From: a virus
Virus record (IMG/VR): IMGVR_UViG_3300036770_001558
Location: 1-28,416 of that record
Length of the DNA stretch: 28,416 nucleotides
Reading direction: 5' to 3' (one strand)
Both the position numbers and the translations under genes were made by a program. The notes under the pieces were generated by a model that searched no databases, was not told the DNA's origin, and saw only the letters and a list, made by a program, of their open reading frames with translations. Below are positions 18,058 to 27,823 of this stretch, in pieces (position 1 is the first letter of the stretch; each line of letters begins with the position of its first letter).

Positions 18058-19812
18058 ATGTTATCGGTTAAGGAAGTAGTCTCAAAGGTAGCCAGACTAC
18101 AGACTAAGTACGCACCACGTGACCAACGTATGCGTAGCGTATTGTCTGTACGTCAAGGAGATATCTCCAAGGTTTACCCTGCTATGTTCACAGAGGAATA
18201 TCCAAAGCCTCTAGTTGCCAACTTTATCGACGTTGCAGCACGTGACTTGGCAGAAGCGATGGCACCACTTCCTTCATTCGAGTGCTCTGCCACCAATATG
18301 GTTTCTGACTCTGCACGCAAAGCAGCAGACATTAGAACCCGTATTGTTAATTTCTACGTTTCAGGTTCAGAACTTGGTATTCAGATGTACTCAGGTGCTG
18401 ACTGGTTCAACACCTACGGTATGTTGCCAGCAATCGTTGAGATGGATTACGAGACAAACAATCCACGCATCCGCTTGCTAAACCCATTTGGTGTATATCC
18501 AGAGATTGATAGATTTGGAAGAACTATATCTTTGACTCAAATCGTATCAACTGATTCAGAGTCTTTAGCATCACAGTATCCAGAGTTTTACAATGAGATT
18601 CTAGGCAAGAAGACAAACCAGTATGGACAGGTTTCCAACACCCCATACATCTCAATGGTTCGTTATCACGACAAAGACCAGGATTTAATCTTTTTACCAG
18701 AGCGCAACAACCTTGTTCTAAGCCAGACACAAAATCCATTGGGTAGATGTATGGCATCTGTTGCGATGCGTGCATCTATTGATGGCGAAGCACGCGGTCA
18801 GTTTGATGATGTTCTAGCGGTACAACTAGCACGTGCACGTTTCGCTGTCTTACAGATTCAAGCAGCCGAAAAATCTATTCAAGCACCGATTGCTATTCCG
18901 CAGGATGTCCAAGAACTCGCACTTGGTCCTGATTCGATTATGCGTTCTGCTAATCCACAGGCAATCCGTCGTGTGCCGCTAGAACTTCCACCTGGAGTCT
19001 TTACAGAGTCAGGTGTTCTAGAGCGCGAACTTCGTATGGGTGCTAGATATCCAGAGGTACGCTCAGGTCAATTAGATGCCTCTGTTGTTACAGGTCGCGG
19101 TGTTCAAGCACTACAAGCAGGATTTGATACACAGATCCGTGCAGCACAAGCACAGTTTGCACGTCTATTTACTGAACTTACTTCAATTTGTTTTGAGGTA
19201 GATGAGAAAATCTTCGGCTCAATTACAAAAGAAATTAAGGGTAGCGAAGACGGCACACCATTCTCAATGAAGTACATCCCATCTAAGGCTATTAATGGTG
19301 AGTATGGCGTAGATGTTCGCTACGGAATTATGTCTGGTATGGATCCAAACCGTGCCATTATTGCTTTACTACAAATGCGTAGCGACAAACTTGTCTCACG
19401 TGATTATGTACGTCGTGAGATTCCAATGGAACTAAACGTAACACAGGAAGAACAACGTGTTGATATTGAAGAGATGCGTGATTCTTTGCGCGTTGCTATG
19501 GCTCAGTATGCCCAGGCTATTCCAGCGCTTGCAGCACAAGGCCAAGATCCTTCTCAGATCGTCACCCGTATCGCAGAGGTAATTCAAGGCCGTCAAAAAG
19601 GTAAACAACTTGAGACTATTGTCAAAGAAGTTTTCCCAGAACAACAGCCAGAGCCACAAGAAGTCCCAGCAGAAATGATGGGCGGTGAAGTTCCAGCAGC
19701 AGGTATGGCCCCCGTTCCTGCCTCGCAGCCAACTCCAGAACAAATGGGTGCGGCCCCTGCTGCTGGCGCTCGTCCAGATATAGCGACATTACTCGCATCT
19801 ATTGCAGGGTAA
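18058..19812 (+). CDS. Portal protein
   Basis: The 584-aa product follows terminase, as portals usually do. Its sequence is portal-like: an N-terminal helical region, LVANFIDVAARDLAEAMAPL, a clip/wing-type middle (NPFGVYPEIDRFGRTISLTQ), then a stem/crown part with GARYPEVRSGQLDASVVTGR GVQALQAGFD and helical TELTSICFEVDEKIFG. Residues about 526-584 are Pro/Ala/Gln-rich and disordered, perhaps for scaffold or internal-protein contact. It forms the dodecameric DNA gate at the unique capsid vertex. AGGGATA precedes ATG 18058. Confidence 0.85.
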   Translation: MLSVKEVVSKVARLQTKYAPRDQRMRSVLSVRQGDISKVYPAMFTEEYPKPLVANFIDVAARDLAEAMAPLPSFECSATNMVSDSARKAADIRTRIVNFYVSGSELGIQMYSGADWFNTYGMLPAIVEMDYETNNPRIRLLNPFGVYPEIDRFGRTISLTQIVSTDSESLASQYPEFYNEILGKKTNQYGQVSNTPYISMVRYHDKDQDLIFLPERNNLVLSQTQNPLGRCMASVAMRASIDGEARGQFDDVLAVQLARARFAVLQIQAAEKSIQAPIAIPQDVQELALGPDSIMRSANPQAIRRVPLELPPGVFTESGVLERELRMGARYPEVRSGQLDASVVTGRGVQALQAGFDTQIRAAQAQFARLFTELTSICFEVDEKIFGSITKEIKGSEDGTPFSMKYIPSKAINGEYGVDVRYGIMSGMDPNRAIIALLQMRSDKLVSRDYVRREIPMELNVTQEEQRVDIEEMRDSLRVAMAQYAQAIPALAAQGQDPSQIVTRIAEVIQGRQKGKQLETIVKEVFPEQQPEPQEVPAEMMGGEVPAAGMAPVPASQPTPEQMGAAPAAGARPDIATLLASIAG

Positions 19813-19825
19813 GGGAGGTGTGAAA

Positions 19826-19957
19826 ATGAATAAAGGTGGTCGTGAAAAGGCTCCAATGGCAAAGCCAGTTGAGGGTAAGAAGGATACATCAAAGCCAAAA
19901 GGCGGAGAAGTAAAGTTCGGTTATGCTCCAGCAGGTCGTACTGGCAAGAAGGCTTAG
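19826..19957 (+). CDS. Basic, glycine/lysine-rich microprotein, 43 aa
   Basis: AAGGGAGG (19811-19818) lies 7 bases before ATG 19826. The product NKGGREKAPMAKPVEGKKDT SKPKGGEVKFGYAPAGRTGK is strongly basic and disordered, like the 47-aa protein before the portal. The two small basic proteins flank the portal gene. Possible DNA-condensing or assembly role; unproven. Confidence 0.62.
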   Translation: MNKGGREKAPMAKPVEGKKDTSKPKGGEVKFGYAPAGRTGKKA

Positions 19958-19980
19958 TGTTTTAACTGAGAGGATAGAGC

Positions 19981-20199
19981 GTGGATAAAGAACCAGAATA
20001 CGTTCCACGTTCTATCCGTCTCGCTGATTGTTTAGTAGTAATAGCAGGATTCTTTCATAACATAGTAAGCGCATTTCATATATTCGCTGAAGAACTTTTA
20101 GATTTAGCAACATATAACGCAGTTAGAAAAAACCAAGTTAGTAAGGCTTGGGAAGAGTTTTCACAAGATTTAGAGAAGATGGAGGATAATAATGGCTAG
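19981..20199 (+). CDS. Hypothetical helical protein, 72 aa
   Basis: GTG 19981 follows GAGGATAGAGC. The product has a hydrophobic helix RLADCLVVIAGFFHNIVSAF (13-32) continuing into HIFAEELLDLATYNAVRK, then a charged tail EFSQDLEKMEDNNG. It may be membrane-associated or a helical virion assembly protein. It overlaps the next start by 8 bases. It holds the last cysteine seen before a very long cysteine-free coding stretch. Confidence 0.65.
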   Translation: MDKEPEYVPRSIRLADCLVVIAGFFHNIVSAFHIFAEELLDLATYNAVRKNQVSKAWEEFSQDLEKMEDNNG

Positions 20200-20614
20200 A
20201 GGCCCACTCGCAGGAGCCGCAGGTCCAGGAAAGTTCTCTGTCCGTACAGATGGAATGAACCTACCATCAGCAGGTTATGGTGAAGGTGTAGAAACTGCTG
20301 CAATTAAAGCAGGTGCACCAATGGCTAAGACACCAGATGTACGTGGAGCAACCGCTACTGAGGTACGTCAGGCTGCAGAATCTGCGCCAGTAACTCCTTT
20401 GTTTGCACCAACACAACGTCCAGATGAACCAATCACCTCAGGTATTGATATGGGTCCTGGTCCTGGATCAGAAATTTTAAGCAAGCCACAGGTTCGTGAG
20501 CGCGATAACGACATCATTGCAAAGTATATGCCAGCGCTAGATGCTATGGCTGGTATGCCAGATACTCCAGAATCATTCAGAATTTTTGTTAGGGCTATAC
20601 AGGGAAATCTGTGA
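20192..20614 (+). CDS. Hypothetical disordered virion-region protein, 140 aa
   Basis: ATG 20192 has ATGGAGGAT upstream. The first 100 residues are Gly/Pro/Ala/Thr-rich and disordered (MARGPLAGAAGPGKFSVRTD), with a helical C-terminus RDNDIIAKYMPALDAMAGMP DTPESFRIFVRAIQGN. It lies between portal and giant protein, where scaffold, head-completion or ejection proteins may occur. No family recognised. Ends in GTGA overlap with the next gene. Confidence 0.7.
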   Translation: MARGPLAGAAGPGKFSVRTDGMNLPSAGYGEGVETAAIKAGAPMAKTPDVRGATATEVRQAAESAPVTPLFAPTQRPDEPITSGIDMGPGPGSEILSKPQVRERDNDIIAKYMPALDAMAGMPDTPESFRIFVRAIQGNL

Positions 20615-20766
20615 ACCAATTCGTAAAAAACGTTACGGCTTTTGTTGATGCTCTTGGTTTTGATGAACCAGCGATCATCTTAACGCTGTCCCAAGTTCCT
20701 TGGGATTCAGATGATGACCGTGACGACTTCATCAAAGTTTTAACAAGAGAGGTAAGTAATGGCTGA
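20611..20766 (+). CDS. Acidic small protein, 51 aa
   Basis: GTG 20611 overlaps the upstream stop and the stop overlaps the giant gene start by 8 bases. Product NQFVKNVTAFVDALGFDEPA IILTLSQVPWDSDDDRDDFI is acidic and helical. It may be a chaperone for the following giant protein; that is a guess from position. Confidence 0.62.
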   Translation: MNQFVKNVTAFVDALGFDEPAIILTLSQVPWDSDDDRDDFIKVLTREVSNG

Positions 20767-23700
20767 AAGTTACTGGGACTCTCTTAAAAAGACAATCGGC
20801 AATGCCGTTGGTGATGTATTAGCCATACCTGGAAAGGCTGTTGCAAGCCTTGGTGCAGGTATGACCCAAGCCCGTGTAGCACCTACTGCTCCTGAACCAG
20901 CACAGTCTATGGCTGTTGCAGCCAAGAAAAAAGTAGAGAAGAAAGTTCAAAAGGCTGCTACTGATATTGCTACCACTGCTGTAAATGTTGCAGCAAGACC
21001 AATGGAAACTATTGGTGTAGCCACAGCCGTTGATGATGTTTTGCAGGCTGCTACAGATTTCTATCAGTGGGCATATCCAAAGATTACCCGTCCGATTAGC
21101 ACAGCAATTCTTGCTAATGCTGAGGCTGTCTCAGGTGAGAACTACGACCTTATTAAGGCTTGGAATACTGCAGAAAATGTATCTCCATTCCAGGCGTATG
21201 CAGGATATCTTGGAGCAGTCGGCGAAAGAACTGGTATAACTCCAGCCCTTGAAGAGCAAGGCGCTCCACTACCTCGTTTTTTGGAAACCAATTTCAATAT
21301 TGCAGATCCTGATGACCGCAAGATTGCATTCGAGAAAGAACTTGTAGGTAAAGTATTCACAGGTTTTGGCGATGGATTACTTAACTGGTATGTAGATCCA
21401 GGTGTAATCGTTGGTAAGGCTCTAAAGTTTGGAAAGATTCTAGGCTTAGATCGTCCTATTACCAGCGCTGATGACGTAGTTCGTCTACGCTCTGAACTAG
21501 ATTCACACGGCCTATGGCTTAAATCAGGTGGCGCTATTGGACGTGAGACCCCTATGGGTGTTATTGCACAGCGCCTAACTGATGGCGATGCTATCCAAAA
21601 CTTTGACGATGTATTCGTTCGTCGTACAAATAATCGTACATTCTTGGCAGATGTTACTGGTGAAGCCAAGACTTACGATGAAGTAGCAGACATTATTGCT
21701 GCAGCCGCTGGCGATAAAAACTCATACAACCGTTTGGTTAAGACCAAAGCATCTGTTGCCGATGAGATTGACCGTGCAAAGCAGATTCTAGATCCAGTTG
21801 AGCAGCGCTATAACAACATTCCTTGGGGACAAGGTGTAAACATTGAAGATCATCTGCCTACAGTCCAGGAATATGACCGTCTAAAGAACATATTAAATGA
21901 TTTAGTACGTCGTGATGAGAACTTGGCTAAGGCTATTGATGAGAATATCGGTGATTACCGCATCATCAATGACTACACAAGTGCTGCAGATGTACAGTTG
22001 TTCAACAAGAACATCGGCGTAGCGATTGAAAAGGCTAGAGCCAAGGCATCTGAGGCTTATCACAACGCATCTTTCTACACTGAGACATTCCAAAAAAATC
22101 CTTTTACCCGTCCAGTTACTGTAGTTACGCTGCCATTTAGCAAACTACCTCGTGGAATTGTACGTGTGGATGGTGGCCCAGTAGCAGATTCATTCAATGA
22201 AATCAAGTATGCACTTAACTCTGTTAAGCCTCTACGCAACCCAGAGTATCTTGAGGTAAAGAGCGACTTGGCTCGCAGTTATCTCAACGCTCGTAACTCT
22301 AAAGAGCGTTTAGTTGCAGTAGAAAACATTGAGTCTGAGATTGCAGATATCATTGCACTAGAAAAAGGTTTTACTCCTGAAGAGGCAAGAGAAGTTTACT
22401 CTCTCTTTGGCAATGTCCGTCGTGGCATTATGTCTGGAATTCAAACAAATGGATTTTATGTAGATGATTATGGCAAGTTAGTAACCTCTCCATTCTGGAG
22501 ATCTGAGATGCCTAACATCGTACCTATGATGGACTTTCAGGACTTTGAGAAAGTCTTAGATGCTTATAGAACATTCAAAGAGCCTGGTGTTAGAGGCGTT
22601 GCAATGGCATCTGAGGTCACAGACTGGGTTGATTTTGCTAACTCATTATTCAAGGTTTCAGTACTTACCCGTCTAGGTTACCCTATCCGTAACACCATTG
22701 ATGGTCAACTACGTGCTGGCTTGGTACTTAACAGCCTTGCAAAAACAGATGATGCCTTCAAAAACTTTAGAAGCAATACCGCTGTTCGCTTCACAAAGGC
22801 TAAGAACTTCTTTGATGACACTCTAAAGATTCAAAATCCTAAGCAACTCAATGAGTTTACTGGACGCTTGGTATTCCAGAGAAACCAGTTTGTTGCAACT
22901 CGTGAGGCTATTCTAGATGAGATAACTCCTCAGGCTTATTACGCTGGCGCTGCTGGACAGTTCGGCAAGCAGATAGATCCAGAAGATATTAACTTTGCAG
23001 TTAGATACCGCACAGGTTTGCTTTCTGAGAGCGAAAGAAAGAATTATCTAAACCTTACAAAGAAGCGTAAGCAGCAAAATGGTTTGCTATTTGGTAAGGA
23101 TAGAGACTCCTTTAAGAACCTACAGTCTAAGGCTTTCTCTCGTTATGTACGTACAGAGGTTGTGCCAACCTTGCCTAAGGGAACAACTTTAGTTTACGCA
23201 GATTATCCAAGCGGTAAGGTTTTTTACAAGATTCCTGGAACTCAGGGACGTTTACCTAAGGGTGCTATCCCAGATCAGCAGACACGTAAAGGTCTACCAT
23301 CTGCAGTTCTATATGATGAACTTGTAAGCAGTGGCAAGATTAAGATTCGTGCTAAGGGTCCAATCCAACAGCCAGATATCCGTGTCATTACTGACTATGA
23401 CTTGGCTCGTAAGGGTAACTTTGAAGAGATTTCAAGCATCATCCCTGAGGATCAGATGTACCGCATCCGCTTCTTCCAACAGCAGATTGATGCTTTAGAC
23501 AACCAGATTCTTGAGAAGATTGAGCAGTCAACCCAACTCAATGCTATCCGTAGCGAACTAAAGATTGTTCGTAGTGGAGAAAAGCCAATCGAATTTACAA
23601 CTTCTAATGGAACTAGAGTTGTAGCAAACGGCGCATTTTCTGGTCCTAACGGAGACTTGATTCGTAGAGACGTATCATCTGCAGGTTCTCTAAACTGGAT

Positions 23701-26032
23701 GACTGAGAACCAGGCTTACCTGTCATTTGATGCTCAAAAGGGCGCAAGTGCTATGAGTATGGGTGGACGTTTAAGCGAGGCTAGAACTGCAATCAAGCCT
23801 ACTGACCCTCAATACTTTAATGAGATGTCAGTATTTGCTAATAACATTCTACGTAACGACCCATTGGCTATGCGTATCTTGCAGGGCGAAAGCGACAGAG
23901 GTATTGCCTCTTGGCTTCGTACTGATGGTAAGTTCTACATCCGTGATATTGATGGCGATATAGAGCCAGGTAAAGTACTTGCACACGTCGCTGAGGCTCG
24001 CGCTCGTATCAACCGTATCTTCCCAGATCAACAAGTACGTGGGTTGATTGCTAGAGAAGAACTAACACCTACACAGTTTGATGCTCTTATGCGTGGCAAT
24101 CCAAACCTTGCCCCTATTGCTGGTAGAGATCTGGTTGAAAACACTCTTGGCTATGGCAAAGGTGCTACCAAGCGTACTATCAACAATACCATTGACAAAC
24201 TATTCAAAGTTATTGGTTCAACACCAGAAGATAACCTAGTTGCTTGGCCTTTCTATCAGAAACTTTATGTAAACAATCTAAAGCGCGAAGTGAATATTGC
24301 TGAAGGATTAGGCAAGAATTTACAGGACCCAGACCTAATTATTCAGTTGGAGCGTTCTGCTCACGCCGCTTCTCGTAAGACTACAATGGAAACCTTGTAT
24401 CGTATTACTAACAATACAGGTCTTTCCAATGCACTACGTTTTGTTATTCCGTTCTTCAACGCACAGTACAATGCAATCAAGGTTTACGGTAAGTTGTTAT
24501 TGCAGGATCCATCACGTATCTCACGTGCTGCTCAAATCTGGAACTTGCCTAATAAGGTTGCACAAGTTGTAGACCAAGATGGAGATATTGTTCCTCCAGG
24601 CGTAGGACCATCTACTCAGCAATATATTGTCTTTACAATTCCTGAGGGAGTTGGCGGTAGATTCGGTATCCCAGCAGGCTTTGATATCTCTGTTCCTAAG
24701 AACAGTCTTAACGTGTTCTTGCAAGGCGAGAACCCATTATTCCCATCATTTGGTATTCCAGTAACAATTCCAGTATCTATGTTTGCCAATGAAAGACCAG
24801 AGGCAGTTCAGTCTGTACAAGACTTCTTAACAAAGGTTGCTGGTGAGACTGCTGCTAAGTCTGTAATGAGCAGCATTATGCCATTTGGTAGACCTGCTCA
24901 AGATCCTTGGAGATTACTACTTCCTGCTGCTGCACAAAAAGGTGTAGCGCTAGGCGCAGGATTGGATGATGCTTCATTTGCTAGAACTGTAGCCACAGTT
25001 ATGAAGGTTCAAGATTACGAATGGCGCAGCAATGGAATGATTGGCCCACGTCCTACATTTAAGGATGCACTAGAGGGTGGTCGTCAGATATTTGAAATAC
25101 GCCTGGCAGCCAACGTAGTACTTCCATTCACATTTTCATTCCGTCCTAAGTATCAGTTTATAGTCGATGACTGGCGCAGGGCTATCAATGATCCAAAGAT
25201 TGGTCCAAGCAAAATCGATGAGTACATATTGACTATGTATGGTGATAAAGGTTTCTTGGTTACAGCACCTACTGCTCGCAACAGAACTGGTGTATTCCAG
25301 ACTGCAGATGCAGTACGCAATGCCAAGGAATTTGCTGGGCTTATCGGCAAGATGGACGAGAACAAGACTCCAGGCTTGGCTGGATTTATTGCTAACTTTG
25401 GAACTACTGCAGACAAGTACTCAGATGCTGCTGCTAACTTCTTCCGTGATAAGACTCTACGTCCTGGTGGGGAAACCAAGTGGACAGAATCAAGAGTTAC
25501 TGCTGACATCCTAAAGGATAGAGAGATTAGCCTTGGCTGGTCTGCCTACCAAAAGGGTGTAGAAGAGCGCGATGCTGAACTAGCAAGTTATGGTATTAAC
25601 AGTATCAACTCAAGCGATGCTATAGATCTAGGTTTGAAAGAAAGATGGGACACCTTTGTTGATAACCTGGGCAAAAAGTATGAGGCTTGGGGCTTTGAAA
25701 AAGAGATGGGCGACTTTGACCTGAACCGTACAAAGCGTTATGTCAGCGGAGTTATGGATGTAGTTTCCAATGATAAGTTTATGAAGAAGTATGGTAGTAC
25801 AAAGACTATGCAGGCTATGTCTGACTACGTTCTAAACAGAACTTATATTTCACAAGAATTGGCAACACGTAAGGAATACTACGGAAGTGCCAACATAGAC
25901 GCAGAAGACAACATCGACCTTAAAGAACAGTGGGATGAGTACATTATGAAAATGAAGATGTACGACAAGGGCTTTGCTGACTTCTATACCCGCTACTTAG
26001 AAAACGACAACTTTGGAGTAATCAAGCGATGA
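20759..26032 (+). CDS. Giant cysteine-free virion protein, 1757 aa (probable internal/ejection-type polyprotein)
   Basis: ATG 20759 has AGAGGTAAGTA upstream. The frame is uninterrupted for 5.3 kb and the product contains no cysteine. N-terminal: amphipathic Ala/Lys-rich helices (AAKKKVEKKVQKAATDIATT). Middle: alpha-helical stretches, including TRLGYPIRNTIDGQLRAGLV (about 637-656). Around 1205-1250: SRKTTMETLYRITNNTGLSN followed by a hydrophobic RFVIPFFNAQYNAIKVYGKL. Similar segments occur, as I recall, in very large phage structural proteins of unknown role. Size and composition fit proteins packed in the head and ejected with DNA (T7 gp16-like) or a tape-measure-like component. No polymerase motif was identified. 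Virion role is inferred from location and size. Confidence 0.75.
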   Translation: MAESYWDSLKKTIGNAVGDVLAIPGKAVASLGAGMTQARVAPTAPEPAQSMAVAAKKKVEKKVQKAATDIATTAVNVAARPMETIGVATAVDDVLQAATDFYQWAYPKITRPISTAILANAEAVSGENYDLIKAWNTAENVSPFQAYAGYLGAVGERTGITPALEEQGAPLPRFLETNFNIADPDDRKIAFEKELVGKVFTGFGDGLLNWYVDPGVIVGKALKFGKILGLDRPITSADDVVRLRSELDSHGLWLKSGGAIGRETPMGVIAQRLTDGDAIQNFDDVFVRRTNNRTFLADVTGEAKTYDEVADIIAAAAGDKNSYNRLVKTKASVADEIDRAKQILDPVEQRYNNIPWGQGVNIEDHLPTVQEYDRLKNILNDLVRRDENLAKAIDENIGDYRIINDYTSAADVQLFNKNIGVAIEKARAKASEAYHNASFYTETFQKNPFTRPVTVVTLPFSKLPRGIVRVDGGPVADSFNEIKYALNSVKPLRNPEYLEVKSDLARSYLNARNSKERLVAVENIESEIADIIALEKGFTPEEAREVYSLFGNVRRGIMSGIQTNGFYVDDYGKLVTSPFWRSEMPNIVPMMDFQDFEKVLDAYRTFKEPGVRGVAMASEVTDWVDFANSLFKVSVLTRLGYPIRNTIDGQLRAGLVLNSLAKTDDAFKNFRSNTAVRFTKAKNFFDDTLKIQNPKQLNEFTGRLVFQRNQFVATREAILDEITPQAYYAGAAGQFGKQIDPEDINFAVRYRTGLLSESERKNYLNLTKKRKQQNGLLFGKDRDSFKNLQSKAFSRYVRTEVVPTLPKGTTLVYADYPSGKVFYKIPGTQGRLPKGAIPDQQTRKGLPSAVLYDELVSSGKIKIRAKGPIQQPDIRVITDYDLARKGNFEEISSIIPEDQMYRIRFFQQQIDALDNQILEKIEQSTQLNAIRSELKIVRSGEKPIEFTTSNGTRVVANGAFSGPNGDLIRRDVSSAGSLNWMTENQAYLSFDAQKGASAMSMGGRLSEARTAIKPTDPQYFNEMSVFANNILRNDPLAMRILQGESDRGIASWLRTDGKFYIRDIDGDIEPGKVLAHVAEARARINRIFPDQQVRGLIAREELTPTQFDALMRGNPNLAPIAGRDLVENTLGYGKGATKRTINNTIDKLFKVIGSTPEDNLVAWPFYQKLYVNNLKREVNIAEGLGKNLQDPDLIIQLERSAHAASRKTTMETLYRITNNTGLSNALRFVIPFFNAQYNAIKVYGKLLLQDPSRISRAAQIWNLPNKVAQVVDQDGDIVPPGVGPSTQQYIVFTIPEGVGGRFGIPAGFDISVPKNSLNVFLQGENPLFPSFGIPVTIPVSMFANERPEAVQSVQDFLTKVAGETAAKSVMSSIMPFGRPAQDPWRLLLPAAAQKGVALGAGLDDASFARTVATVMKVQDYEWRSNGMIGPRPTFKDALEGGRQIFEIRLAANVVLPFTFSFRPKYQFIVDDWRRAINDPKIGPSKIDEYILTMYGDKGFLVTAPTARNRTGVFQTADAVRNAKEFAGLIGKMDENKTPGLAGFIANFGTTADKYSDAAANFFRDKTLRPGGETKWTESRVTADILKDREISLGWSAYQKGVEERDAELASYGINSINSSDAIDLGLKERWDTFVDNLGKKYEAWGFEKEMGDFDLNRTKRYVSGVMDVVSNDKFMKKYGSTKTMQAMSDYVLNRTYISQELATRKEYYGSANIDAEDNIDLKEQWDEYIMKMKMYDKGFADFYTRYLENDNFGVIKR

Positions 26033-26901
26033 AGACTTTAGAGGATTACAAGAAGTACTATAAGCAGAAGTATCCTAATTTGTCTAATGCACAGATTACA
26101 GATCTCGCTAAGGCTGCTATGGCTAAGGATAAGACTAAGCCTTCGGCTAATGATGCACCTCCTACTTTTGGTGAAACCACTGTAGGTGGCGATACCACTA
26201 AAAACGGTGTACGTGTAGGTTTTGGTCTTACAGATAAAAATGGTAACGACCTTTATATTCAGCCTGGTATGTTCCCAAAGTTTATGACTACTCTTTCTGT
26301 ACAGAATCCAAAAGTCTACAATACAATTTTAAGAAGTGTATTCCAGGCTACAGGCACAAAGTATAAAGACCCAAATACATTAGGTACTTGGCTAGAGGGT
26401 TCTGGCAAGAATCTATTAGGTTCAGCCAGACAAGATCCAACTGCAGCCACCATTTCTATGGAGTCTCTAATTAGCGCTGGTATTGTAAACAGAGGCGCTG
26501 CTGGAATATTTGGCGATGGTGGTAAAGAAAACATACCTACCCGTCAAATTTACAATATAGGACCAGAGCAAGTTGCTTCCGATATTGAAGACATCGCATT
26601 AAAAATCCTTGGTCGTAGCATTACTGATGCTGACAAAGAAGCAGATTGGTATAATGATTTAGTTAAAGGTGTACAAAAACTTTATTCCAAAGGTGTAGTT
26701 AGCGAGCCAAGCAAAATTGTTGTAAATAAAAAGACTGGTAAAAAAGAAAGACTTGTTCCTCAAACCCCAGAGTTTAGTAAAGAACAAGTAACTCAAAAAA
26801 TTACTGAGACATTGACGGAAGCAGATCCAATTTCACTAGAGCGTAAAAAGAATCTTGACTTTGCTAACTGGGCTATACAAAAGATGGGCGGTGGTCGCTA
26901 G
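26029..26901 (+). CDS. Hypothetical virion-region protein, 290 aa
   Basis: ATG 26029 overlaps the giant gene stop (ATGA). N-terminal helix (YKKYYKQKYPNLSNAQITDL), a Pro/Thr/Gly linker, then a folded part with LYIQPGMFPKFMTTLSVQNP and VASDIEDIALKILGRSITDA, and helical SLERKKNLDFANWAIQKMG. It is cysteine-free. Tight coupling to the giant protein suggests a partner in the same particle substructure. No family recognised. Confidence 0.7.
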   Translation: MKTLEDYKKYYKQKYPNLSNAQITDLAKAAMAKDKTKPSANDAPPTFGETTVGGDTTKNGVRVGFGLTDKNGNDLYIQPGMFPKFMTTLSVQNPKVYNTILRSVFQATGTKYKDPNTLGTWLEGSGKNLLGSARQDPTAATISMESLISAGIVNRGAAGIFGDGGKENIPTRQIYNIGPEQVASDIEDIALKILGRSITDADKEADWYNDLVKGVQKLYSKGVVSEPSKIVVNKKTGKKERLVPQTPEFSKEQVTQKITETLTEADPISLERKKNLDFANWAIQKMGGGR

Positions 26902-27821
26902 TGGCAGAAATGGATGAGCGCACTCAATCCGCTGCTAAGCAAGCAGCCGAAGAAGTAGCAGCAACAATGCCAAAGGTGAACGTAAAGACTGGGCAACTAC
27001 CTGATCTATTCACTGGCAAGTTTGGTGTGTTTGAAGTTCTAATCGATGACCCAATTTACGGCGAAGAACTACGTGCTATCAAGGCAGCGCTAGAGGCTGG
27101 TAACAAAACTCTTGCTGATGATTTATGGAATAGATCCAAGTGGGGTCGACTAGATTCAGATGCACAAAAAGCCTACTTGTTACGCCTTGAAAACTCAGAC
27201 CTTTACAAAGAGCGTCTAAAGTCTTGGATGCTTTCTATCAAGCCAAAACTTGCACAGCGTGGCTTGAAGATTAGTGATAAGGATCTTGAAGATTATTATG
27301 TTAGAGGAATTGATGATCTAACAATCATCGATGAACTAACCAGTGGGCTTACAGCCAAGGGTGCTGCTGGATCTGCTGCTGACAATTTAGAGAAACTTAG
27401 AAGCACAGCACGTCTAAATGGCTTTAACCTAGAGAAAGACTTTGGCAATCAACTAGATGGCTGGCTACAGCGCATTGCTCGTGGAGAAGATGTCGATGAC
27501 TTTGCTCGCATTATCCGCCAGCAGGCTAAGTTAGGTCTACCAGATAAGGTAGCAGGATTACTTGATGAAGGTCTTGACCTAGCAAATATCTATGCTCCAT
27601 ACAGAAATACTATGGCAACAATTTTAGAACTTTCTCCAGACTCTATTACTCTGGATGATCCAGTGCTTCGTTCTGCCTATGGTCAGGATAAAGAAATGTC
27701 TATCTATGACTTTAGAAGAGCAGTACGCAATGATCCACGTTGGCAGTACACAGACAATGCCCGTGAAGAAATGACAACAACCGCATTAAACCTTCTACGT
27801 AACTTTGGATTCCAGGGGTAA
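26901..27821 (+). CDS. Hypothetical helical virion-region protein, 306 aa
   Basis: GTG 26901 shares one base with the upstream stop. The product is mostly helical: KSWMLSIKPKLAQRGLKISD, FARIIRQQAKLGLPDKVAGL, then LANIYAPYRNTMATILELSP DSITLDD and a C-terminal FRRAVRNDPRWQYTDNAREE. It is cysteine-free, like its two neighbours. Such long helical proteins fit internal core or tape-measure-adjacent proteins. No family recognised. Confidence 0.7.
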   Translation: MAEMDERTQSAAKQAAEEVAATMPKVNVKTGQLPDLFTGKFGVFEVLIDDPIYGEELRAIKAALEAGNKTLADDLWNRSKWGRLDSDAQKAYLLRLENSDLYKERLKSWMLSIKPKLAQRGLKISDKDLEDYYVRGIDDLTIIDELTSGLTAKGAAGSAADNLEKLRSTARLNGFNLEKDFGNQLDGWLQRIARGEDVDDFARIIRQQAKLGLPDKVAGLLDEGLDLANIYAPYRNTMATILELSPDSITLDDPVLRSAYGQDKEMSIYDFRRAVRNDPRWQYTDNAREEMTTTALNLLRNFGFQG

Positions 27822-27823
27822 TA

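Noticed and set aside
21142-21669. 175-codon minus-strand frame inside the giant gene
   Set aside because: It is Ser/Pro/Arg-rich antisense translation, as expected from codon bias of the real plus-strand gene.
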